Assembly: GCA_028285035.1 (NCBI GenBank)
Contig: JANQQF010000185.1
Span: 89,006-153,005, forward strand
DNA from: Phycisphaerae bacterium
GTDB lineage: Bacteria > Chloroflexota > Anaerolineae > 4572-78 > J111
DNA length: 64,000 bases
Direction: 5' to 3'
Below, piece by piece: positions 41,624 through 48,818 of this stretch (its first letter is position 1; each line of letters begins with the position of its first letter). The translations under genes were made by a program, and so were the position numbers. The notes beneath the pieces were generated by a model. The model saw only the letters and a list, made by a program, of their open reading frames with translations, ran no database searches and was not told the DNA's origin.

Positions 41624-41746
41624 AAGGGGTTATCTTGTTTATGATGTATTAACGTGATTAATCGAACTTAGACAAAATACATAAAAAATGTCGGTTGCGC
41701 TTGTCGAAACCAAACATTTTTTACAAAAACTTTAATTTCGACAGGC

Positions 41747-44700
41747 TCAATCAACGTTTTTCGTAAGTCCTGCAATTAAACTCAGCGCATTTCGATAAAA
41801 GTGTTCACTTAAGCCTTCATCTGTAACCGTCGCCGCCAACTCCTCAATAATTGTTCGTGCCGCGTCAAAAGCTATTGCAGCCCCATCAATATTTCCCATC
41901 ACATGGTACACCTTACCGAGCACGAGATGTACTCGCCAAGTGTCTAACTGAATACCCTGCCGCTCATACAAATCAAGCACGCTTTGCAAAACCGTTTCGG
42001 CCTCATCAAATTGCCCCAATTCGGCGAGTAGTTCACCCCGAAGCTGATGAATGCTCCCATAAAAACTACCAATCCAGCCGAGCCAATTTGATTGACCAGG
42101 CAAGTCCTGTTGATCCAAAACTTGTAGCGCCTGAGCGGCACCTTGGTTCGGTTGAACCAACGCCACAGCGGGCTTCACCAACCAATAATCTTGGCCCATC
42201 AGTGATTGGACGGGTAATTCGGGCAATAGCTTGGCGGCCTCATCAAATTGGCCTTGCTGGATATAGAGCGAAGCCAGACAACCAGAGGCATAGGTGATCA
42301 TCACGGTGGCCCCCATCGTTTGGGCAAGTTCCAGACCACGTTCCAAATGATGGCGGGCCTTGTCGAAGGCGAGTAAGGCTGTATAGACAAAGCCCAGGTC
42401 GATATTCAAGGCGGCTTGCCAAAAGTGATGGTCTATCGCCTGAGCAAGCTCAAGACCACGTTCGAGAGCCTCTAAACCTTGTCCAACTTGACCTCGCGTA
42501 CTTAAAACCAGTCCCAAATTGTGCAAAGCAAACGCTTCGCCCGTTCGCCATTCGATGTCGCGAGCCATATCAACGGCCTCGCGAATCTGCTCGACATCCA
42601 GCGTGAGGAGCACTAAGTTGGCTAAACTGGAAATCAAGGTTTGGTGATCGTTTAGCTGACGTAAAACTTGGATCGCTCGCTCATAAAAAGCCACGGCCTC
42701 AGAGAACTGACCACAGAAGAAGTTGGTTGAGGCCAACAAATCTAATGTGGCAGCAATGCCTCGTTGGTCATCGAGCGTTTCGAAGCAGGCCAGGGCTTCT
42801 CGATGGCAATCCAGGGCGGCCAAGGGTTGGCCTGTGTTCATCAGCCAGTTACCCAGTCGATTGAGGCTATGACCGATGGCTGTCTCATCTTTTATCGAGC
42901 GAGCCAGTTCAAGGGCTTGCTGACAATATTCGCCGCTTTTCTCATAATCACGTGAGGTCCACAACTGACCTAAATCAAGCAGAGTCTGCCATATCAGACG
43001 TTGATCATTAGCCCCACGGGCTGCTGCCTGGGCAGCTTCGTAATCGGCCTTGGCTGGGTCGAAATGCCCCATTTTTTCAAAAGCTTGCCCTCGCAAGCGA
43101 TGCACAGTTGCTATCGACTTCTCTGATAACTTTGCTGCCGCCTCTAAGGCTTGACTAAAATGGTCAATCGCATCTCGTGGGGCTTGTAAGATTAAGGCTT
43201 TCTCGCCCGCGCGTCGGGCGTAGGTGAGGGCCTTGGGCCAGAGGCCTGCCTCGAAAAAATGATGGGCCAAGTCCTCTAAGTAATCATCCAAGACCTCAGC
43301 TTGATCTTCAAATAGTTCCTCAAGGGTCTGACCCACCGCTTCATGTAAATAGGAGCGCTCTACCTCATCCAGACGATTGTACAGATAGTTCCGAATCAAA
43401 TTGTGGCGAAATTGATAGAGCGATAATCGTTGTCCGCCGATGTGTTGGCTATCTTGAGCCTGGACTAAGCGATGCTGTTTATCAACCTCACCACTCAGAC
43501 GTCGCACCAAGCCATGGCTGGTCAAGCCTTGCACTTGAGCCACAATCTCAGCCGTGAACTGCTCCCCCTCTACACTGGCGGTGGCCAGTACATCCTGAAG
43601 TGCTTGATCCAGCCGACCAATCCGCTTTTCAATGACTCCCTCAACTCTGGTAGGCAACTTTCCCCAATCCAGGGTTGGTTTGGCGATCCAATACCCACTA
43701 TCGTCTCGAACCAGCTCTTCCCGTTCTTGTAAGTCGCGTAATAGCTCTAGGGTGAACAAAGGCTGACCCCCCGTATGATTGTACATGGTCTGGCGAAAGG
43801 CCTCGTCTAAGTGATTGGGCTCCGTGTCCAACAAAGCCTCGACAAAGTGGTACCCTTCATTCAACCTAGCCTGATCAAGGTCAACCTGGATATCGCCCCA
43901 GAATCGTTTGAATTCGCTGACGACATTTGCTAAAGGATGGGGCTCTACGCCCCGACCTAAAGCAACTTCTTCCGACCGATAGGTGCCAATTACCAGGATT
44001 CGACTTCGCTCTAGCCGCCGACCGAGATGAAATAGCAAGTCAGCCGTAGCGGGATCGACCCAATGTAAATCATCGAGCCAGAGAACCAATGGTTGTTTGG
44101 CAGCCAAGGCCTGTAACACAGCAACACATTGTTCAAAAATATAGGATTGGCTCAGGTCCGGTTTTTCCGTGGCCTCGGTGGTAGTTAATTTTTTCAGCTT
44201 GCTAGACCACCCAAACTTGTCCACTCCGAAACGCTCAATCCGATCAGCCAGCTTTGTCCCATTTACCAAGGTATTGATGAGCATCGGGCCAAGCTCGACC
44301 AATATCTCCCCTGACACATCAAAAAGTTGGCGCAGACGTCGCGCATTCTCAGGAAAAATAGTCCCTTGCGCCAGAACATCGCCTGTCAGTAGGTTTAGAA
44401 TTTCTCGGAAAGGTTGGTAAGGATCACCGCGACCAGTCTGGGCATTACAGGTTCCCACGACAGCCAGAAGTTCAGCCCGATTCTGCTGGGCTTGATGAAT
44501 GAATTCGGACACCAAGGTGGTCTTGCCCGCGCCAGCTTCACCGGTGATGAAGACCACCTGCCCCTGACCGACGATCATCTGCTCAAGAAAGTCGTCCAAT
44601 CGAGCTAGTTCAGTCTCACGGGCCACTACAAGGGGCCGCCCAAGGCTAGCTTCCTGACTCTCCCCTAAAGAAATAGAAGGAGGCTCTTGACTTTCGACCA

Positions 44701-45475
44701 CCTCTCTGGGTTTAGTTAGTTGCACACGGGGGGCGAGTTGCTTGGTCTTAACTGTCTGATACAGTTGTTCAGTTTCCTCAGCCGGGGGTACACCCAACTC
44801 TTCATCAAGCAGGCGCACACAGATTTCATATTGTCGTATCGCCGCTGACCATTGTCCGTGCCAAGCATAAAGTTGGATTAGCTGTTGATGAGCTGGCTCG
44901 TGCAGTGGGTCCAACGCCAGCCAGCGACGGGCATAGGGGATGGCTTCCTCGTAGGTTGTTTGAGCAATGTGGATGTTGATCAAATGGGCAAGGGTCAGGG
45001 CTAATTGCTCACGCAAACTCTCGATTTGGAAGAATTGCCACTCATCATAATCGGGGCAGTCGGGCAGGGTAAAGCCCGTTAGAAAGTCCTCACGATAGAG
45101 GCCAATCGCTTCGGTCAACGGGGCAAGACAGGTGGGGGTATTATCGGAGCAATCGGCTGTGAGTTGGTTAAACTGGTCCACATCAAGCCAGACGCTGGCA
45201 TTAGCGTTCAGCCCAACCGCTTCTCGTTCAATGATGAGCTGATCTTGGCCAACCACTTTCTTTAGAATGGCTAAATCTCGACGCAGCGCCGTTCGAGCGT
45301 TACTTTGGGAGCTGTTTGGCCAGAGCAGAGTCGCGAGCGTGTCACGGCGTTGGAGATCACCCGTCACAGCCAGATAGATCAACAAGGCCAGCACCTTGCG
45401 TCGCTGAATCTCGACAATCTGTCCCTTAACCTCAACGCGAGGTGGGCCTAGCAAGAAAAGTTTTAGGCTGGACAT
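41747..45475 (-). CDS. SARP/BTAD regulator with AAA ATPase and TPR repeats
   Basis: A 1242-residue regulator of the AfsR/DnrI-like type. Residues 1-95 are a winged helix (LKLFLLGPPRVEVKGQIVEI), 97-245 the BTAD domain (DEWQFFQIESLREQLALTLA, ending ELGVPPAEETEQLY), 280-620 an AAA module with Walker A GEAGAGKTT (312-320) and VLWLDDLHWVDP, and the rest TPR repeats (such as GNWLMNTGQPLAALDCHREA). Such proteins activate genes from 11-bp direct repeats next to the -10. A strong promoter and GGAGA precede the ATG. Exactly such repeats lie in the divergent promoter of the ABM gene at 45647, the most likely target. Confidence 0.92.
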   Translation of the reverse strand: MSSLKLFLLGPPRVEVKGQIVEIQRRKVLALLIYLAVTGDLQRRDTLATLLWPNSSQSNARTALRRDLAILKKVVGQDQLIIEREAVGLNANASVWLDVDQFNQLTADCSDNTPTCLAPLTEAIGLYREDFLTGFTLPDCPDYDEWQFFQIESLREQLALTLAHLINIHIAQTTYEEAIPYARRWLALDPLHEPAHQQLIQLYAWHGQWSAAIRQYEICVRLLDEELGVPPAEETEQLYQTVKTKQLAPRVQLTKPREVVESQEPPSISLGESQEASLGRPLVVARETELARLDDFLEQMIVGQGQVVFITGEAGAGKTTLVSEFIHQAQQNRAELLAVVGTCNAQTGRGDPYQPFREILNLLTGDVLAQGTIFPENARRLRQLFDVSGEILVELGPMLINTLVNGTKLADRIERFGVDKFGWSSKLKKLTTTEATEKPDLSQSYIFEQCVAVLQALAAKQPLVLWLDDLHWVDPATADLLFHLGRRLERSRILVIGTYRSEEVALGRGVEPHPLANVVSEFKRFWGDIQVDLDQARLNEGYHFVEALLDTEPNHLDEAFRQTMYNHTGGQPLFTLELLRDLQEREELVRDDSGYWIAKPTLDWGKLPTRVEGVIEKRIGRLDQALQDVLATASVEGEQFTAEIVAQVQGLTSHGLVRRLSGEVDKQHRLVQAQDSQHIGGQRLSLYQFRHNLIRNYLYNRLDEVERSYLHEAVGQTLEELFEDQAEVLDDYLEDLAHHFFEAGLWPKALTYARRAGEKALILQAPRDAIDHFSQALEAAAKLSEKSIATVHRLRGQAFEKMGHFDPAKADYEAAQAAARGANDQRLIWQTLLDLGQLWTSRDYEKSGEYCQQALELARSIKDETAIGHSLNRLGNWLMNTGQPLAALDCHREALACFETLDDQRGIAATLDLLASTNFFCGQFSEAVAFYERAIQVLRQLNDHQTLISSLANLVLLTLDVEQIREAVDMARDIEWRTGEAFALHNLGLVLSTRGQVGQGLEALERGLELAQAIDHHFWQAALNIDLGFVYTALLAFDKARHHLERGLELAQTMGATVMITYASGCLASLYIQQGQFDEAAKLLPELPVQSLMGQDYWLVKPAVALVQPNQGAAQALQVLDQQDLPGQSNWLGWIGSFYGSIHQLRGELLAELGQFDEAETVLQSVLDLYERQGIQLDTWRVHLVLGKVYHVMGNIDGAAIAFDAARTIIEELAATVTDEGLSEHFYRNALSLIAGLTKNVD

Positions 45476-45494
45476 TCTGGGTCTCCTGCGCCTG

Positions 45495-45523
45495 ATTATA
45501 CGTTGAGCCTCCTAATTAATCAA
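45495..45523 (-). promoter_or_regulatory. SARP-gene promoter
   Basis: Minus strand: TTGATT (45523-45518), 17-bp spacer, TATAAT (45500-45495), 19 nt before the ATG at 45475. The -35 ends eight bp from the SARP-type repeats of the divergent promoter, so binding there could also affect this gene. Confidence 0.75.
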
Positions 45524-45530
45524 TCGATAT

Positions 45531-45591
45531 TTTGTGGCACGCTTTATGGCGCGCTTTGTGGCACGTTTGTGGCGCGATGATTGGCTATACT
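45531..45591 (+). promoter_or_regulatory. Four-fold SARP-type operator and -10 of ABM gene
   Basis: Plus strand: TTTGTGGCACGC (45531-45542), TTTATGGCGCGC (45543-45554), TTTGTGGCACG (45555-45565), TTTGTGGCGCG (45566-45576); nine nucleotides; TATACT (45586-45591). No -35 hexamer is needed. This matches the known SARP arrangement of 11-bp spaced repeats just upstream of the -10. The ABM gene starts 55 bp further on. Confidence 0.8.
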
Positions 45592-45646
45592 GTGATCAAA
45601 TCAATCAAACAGAGACCTAGCAAGCAAAAATGAAAGGAAGAAACTC

Positions 45647-46537
45647 ATGATGAATTCTCAGGAAATGACAAAGCGTGTTACGCAAAAACCTTTACCAACT
45701 TTCCTCGCTGAACCGTCCCGGCTTGGTCAGGAGATCAGCATCACAGGTAAATGGGTCCCGACAAAAAAAGGAGGCTTATTTCGAAAATCAGCTAAGGCGA
45801 AGGAAATGGTTCAAGAGTGGAATGACATCCACGCGGATGCCAAAGCAGATTCAGGTGTGCTATCAACCGAAATCAACCACGCGGTTGGCGAAGATGCGGT
45901 CCTGGTTCATCACGTATTCAAGAACCCTGATGCTCTGGTTCACTACTTTTCCACAACGGCCACTCAGCATATGGGCGCACTGACCAAAGTTGCCAAGCCT
46001 GAGTTACACCTTGTGCGCGGCAACAGCATTCCCACTGCCGCCAGAAACACACTCTTGGCGAAAAATGTCCCTGGGGTATTTGGTGAACATATCTTTGGCT
46101 ATGTGAAAGAGGATTACCAGCGGCCTGATCTGGAAACGGCCATTATGGTTACCGCCAAGTGGACCTGCAAACCCGGTGTTACATCCCATTTGGAAGAACT
46201 GAAATATTGGTGGCAACGTGTTGGGACCGATGCCTACACGATGGAGAAAGGCCTGCTTCGATTTGAGGCGTACCAGGTGATCGGTGAGGATGCCTTAATT
46301 ATTCACGAAACATTCAAGAACACAGATGAACTAAAATTTCACCTGACAAAAGGTACGGCTGAGAAGTACAAGAAGGACATTGACAAGATTGCCGCTCCCG
46401 AAGCCTATTTCTTCCGTGGCCCAGTTTCGTGGACGATCAGAACCTATTCCAAGTTTATGCATCTCCCAGCCACATACTCCAGCCTGGGCAGCCTCTACAC
46501 CCAGCCAGGGGGCAGTATGAGCGAGGGAACGATTTAG
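45647..46537 (+). CDS. Two-domain ABM (antibiotic biosynthesis monooxygenase-like) protein
   Basis: A 296-residue protein with two ABM-like domains, about 30-130 (ISITGKWVPTKKG, EDAVLVHHVFKNPDALVHYF) and 155-275 (MVTAKWTCKPGVTSHLEEL, EDALIIHETFKNTDELKFHL). The shared pattern EDAxxxHxxFKNxDxLxxH in both halves shows an internal duplication; the same is present as NAIIVHDVFKDGAALGFHL in the next gene. ABM domains oxidise or modify small aromatic or quinone compounds without cofactor. The substrate is unknown. AAAGGAAGAAACTC precedes the ATG. It is divergent from the SARP gene and has SARP-type repeats in its promoter, so it is very likely a SARP target. Confidence 0.8.
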   Translation: MMNSQEMTKRVTQKPLPTFLAEPSRLGQEISITGKWVPTKKGGLFRKSAKAKEMVQEWNDIHADAKADSGVLSTEINHAVGEDAVLVHHVFKNPDALVHYFSTTATQHMGALTKVAKPELHLVRGNSIPTAARNTLLAKNVPGVFGEHIFGYVKEDYQRPDLETAIMVTAKWTCKPGVTSHLEELKYWWQRVGTDAYTMEKGLLRFEAYQVIGEDALIIHETFKNTDELKFHLTKGTAEKYKKDIDKIAAPEAYFFRGPVSWTIRTYSKFMHLPATYSSLGSLYTQPGGSMSEGTI

Positions 46538-46643
46538 ATGTAAATCTAGACTCTAGGGAAATCGCTGCCAATCTTTGGCAGCTTGTGAACAAATAAATAA
46601 ACCAACAAAAATTTTTATTAACACAATTTAAGGAGATCAAAAA

Positions 46644-47015
46644 ATGTCAAGCCAAGAAATTACCGTATTCTACAAGTGGACAGCCAAGCCTGGGAAGTTG
46701 GATGAACTCAAAGCAATTTATGAGGATGTTTACAAAGCAATGAAAGATAATGAACCCGATAGTCTAAAAATGGAATGTTACTTTGCTGATGAAGACAACG
46801 CGATTATCGTCCACGATGTCTTTAAGGATGGCGCAGCCTTAGGCTTTCATTTAGGCGGTACAGCAGCCAATCACTTCCCCAAATTGGTCGAAATCGCTAC
46901 GCCTGGTCCTTTCTTCTTCTGCGGCGATATCCCAGCAGAGTTGAGACAAGCGGCCGAAGGGATGAATATGGGCGCAGAGTTTAGTACCCACGCCTTTGGG
47001 TTCGAACGAAGCTAG
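46644..47015 (+). CDS. Single-domain ABM-like protein
   Basis: A 123-residue ABM-domain protein (EITVFYKWTAKPGKLDELKA, NAIIVHDVFKDGAALGFHL, then FPKLVEIATPGPFFFCGDIP) clearly related to each half of the preceding two-domain protein. TAAGGAGATC precedes the ATG. It lies 106 bp after the two-domain gene in the same direction and probably belongs to the same SARP-controlled transcript. The C-terminal GPFFFCGDIP replaces APEAYFFRGPV of its neighbour. A long perfect palindrome downstream ends the unit. The substrate and the need for three related domains are unknown. Confidence 0.82.
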   Translation: MSSQEITVFYKWTAKPGKLDELKAIYEDVYKAMKDNEPDSLKMECYFADEDNAIIVHDVFKDGAALGFHLGGTAANHFPKLVEIATPGPFFFCGDIPAELRQAAEGMNMGAEFSTHAFGFERS

Positions 47016-47062
47016 TTCTGGCGGGAGAGACAGCTTCCTCAAAATTCAATTTCAATTACTCT

Positions 47063-47108
47063 TAATCCTGCTGGTGACCTCGAGGTCACCAGCAGGATTA
47101 TTTTATTT
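47063..47108. terminator. 38-bp perfect palindrome terminator between convergent genes
   Basis: A perfect palindrome (47063-47100) with centre GACCTCGAGGTC and 19-bp arms, followed by TTTTATTT. It lies between the plus-strand ABM genes and the minus-strand MDR gene (end 47146) and probably serves both. Confidence 0.85.
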
Positions 47109-47145
47109 AACACTGTCTATCAAACTATTCGATGTTGATAAAGGT

Positions 47146-48111
47146 TTATTCCATCCCAATAACAACTTTGCCTCTAGCTCGACCCGTTTCCAGGTAAGCC
47201 ATTGCTTGAGGCAGTTCGTTGAATTGGCAACATTTATCGATCACAGGCATTACCTGCCCCGACTCAATAAGGTCTTTCAGAACCATCAAATCCTCTGTGT
47301 TGATCTGGGCATTCAATGAGGTGATTTTCTGCCCGCTTCGTCTTGATAGCCACATCCCCTGAAGCAACACTTTGAGCATATGGGACATTGTTTTGAAGCC
47401 GATCAGCACACAAATTCCGGTTGGGGTTAACGTGCGTTCGTAGTCTGCAATCGAACGATCACCGACGATATCAAGCACCACATCATACCGCTGTCCACTT
47501 TGGGCGAAATCTTCCTTAGTATAATCGATCACGTGGTCGGCCCCAATTGAACGAACCAACTCCAGATTTCGGGTGCTACACACCCCCGTCACAGTCGCGC
47601 CAAATGACTTTGCTAGCTGAACCGCAAAGGTGCCCACCCCCCCTGATGCACCATTGACCAAAACCGTTTGACCTGATTGAATTTGTCCTTTATCACGAAG
47701 CCCCTGAAGCGCCGTGTTTCCAGCTAAGGGGACAGCGGCGGCTTCAGCAAAAGATAAGTTAGCTGGTTTATGGACAAGGATATCCGCTGGCTTACAGACA
47801 TACTCGGCGAAACCACCTGTGGCAATCTCCCCAAAAACCTCATCACCGGATTTGAACCTAGTTACATTTTCACCCACAGCCTCCACCCGACCAGCGACAT
47901 CTGCACCAAGGATCGGTTTTTTAGGGCTAAACATGCCTGTGTCTAACCGAATAAGAAACGGATCCCCCCTCATTCGACGCCAATCGGCTGGGTTTAGGGA
48001 AACCGCCTCTACTTTTATCAATACTTCATCTGCTTGCGGCGTTGTTTTTTCTACCTCTTTTAATTTGAAATTTGAGGGTGCCCCATAATTTTCATAGACA
48101 AATGCCTTCAT
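47146..48111 (-). CDS. NAD(P)-dependent MDR oxidoreductase, paralogue 3
   Basis: A 321-residue zinc-independent medium-chain reductase (MKAFVYENYGAPSNFKL, VNGASGGVGTFAVQLAKSF near residue 153, CSTRNLELVRSIGADHVIDY). It is closer to paralogue 1 (359-1339) than to paralogue 2, for example in NPADWRRMRGDPFLIRL and the C-terminal TGRARGKVVIGME. GAGAGGACATACA precedes the ATG. It lies 13 bp after the ECF sigma gene and so is the third gene of the permease-sigma-MDR unit driven by promoter C. The repeated presence of such a reductase in box-controlled operons suggests a shared response to redox-active compounds. Confidence 0.88.
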   Translation of the reverse strand: MKAFVYENYGAPSNFKLKEVEKTTPQADEVLIKVEAVSLNPADWRRMRGDPFLIRLDTGMFSPKKPILGADVAGRVEAVGENVTRFKSGDEVFGEIATGGFAEYVCKPADILVHKPANLSFAEAAAVPLAGNTALQGLRDKGQIQSGQTVLVNGASGGVGTFAVQLAKSFGATVTGVCSTRNLELVRSIGADHVIDYTKEDFAQSGQRYDVVLDIVGDRSIADYERTLTPTGICVLIGFKTMSHMLKVLLQGMWLSRRSGQKITSLNAQINTEDLMVLKDLIESGQVMPVIDKCCQFNELPQAMAYLETGRARGKVVIGME

Positions 48112-48124
48112 TGTATGTCCTCTC

Positions 48125-48781
48125 TTACTCAGCTACCACCACGGGTTTATGATAATTTGCTAACAACCTGTGACAATCTGGGGGTGAAATGTGATGGTAA
48201 CTATTTTCGTTTGAATGAAGCGACACCTCAGCCATACTCTTTTTTGCCCGAAAGACCCTGCTCTTAATGGCGCTGACTGTCGTCCCCAACTGATTTGCAA
48301 TCTCTTGATAGGAGACATTGTACCAATATTTCAGGACAAGCACGATACAATTTTCAGGCGACAAATGCTTCAGTTGATCATGGACCTCATTTTTGGTTTC
48401 AGCTTTGATCATCAAATATTCCGGGGTTTGCTGATCGACTAGATTGCTATACCACACATTCAGTTTGTTCCACACCTTTTCTTTAGCCTGTCTTCGCCGC
48501 AACAAATCCGTACAGTAATTTGAGGCGATCGAGAAAAGCCACGTTGAAAATGCTCGACTCGGGTCATACGAGTCCAACCGGAGATAGGCTCGCAGAAAGG
48601 TTTCTTGCATCGCTTCATTCGCTTCTTCGTTGTTACCAAGTCGATAGTAACAGACGTTGAAGACAGGCTGTTGGTATTTTTCAAAAATGTAGTCAAACGC
48701 CCTAGCATTACCATTCTGAATGGCAACTAACCATTCTGCTTGCTCGGGGGTATTGGGATATTTTATTTGTATTTTAGACAT
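48125..48781 (-). CDS. ECF-type RNA polymerase sigma factor
   Basis: A 218-residue sigma-70 family protein. Region 2 runs from NGNARAFDYIFEKYQQPVFN to YDPSRAFSTWLFSIASNYCTDLLRRR, and region 4 from LKHLSPENCIVLVLKYW to YQEIANQLGTTVSAIKSRVFRAKK. The C-terminal 35 residues (SLHSNENSYHHISPPDCHRL) extend past region 4. No anti-sigma gene of the usual zinc-finger type is next to it, so control may be transcriptional, through promoter C, or by the extension. It follows the FtsX-type permease by 37 bp and precedes an MDR gene by 13 bp. Confidence 0.9.
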   Translation of the reverse strand: MSKIQIKYPNTPEQAEWLVAIQNGNARAFDYIFEKYQQPVFNVCYYRLGNNEEANEAMQETFLRAYLRLDSYDPSRAFSTWLFSIASNYCTDLLRRRQAKEKVWNKLNVWYSNLVDQQTPEYLMIKAETKNEVHDQLKHLSPENCIVLVLKYWYNVSYQEIANQLGTTVSAIKSRVFRAKKSMAEVSLHSNENSYHHISPPDCHRLLANYHKPVVVAE

Positions 48782-48818
48782 GATGTAACCTTCTTATAAT
48801 CTCCAGTCTCTAATCTCT

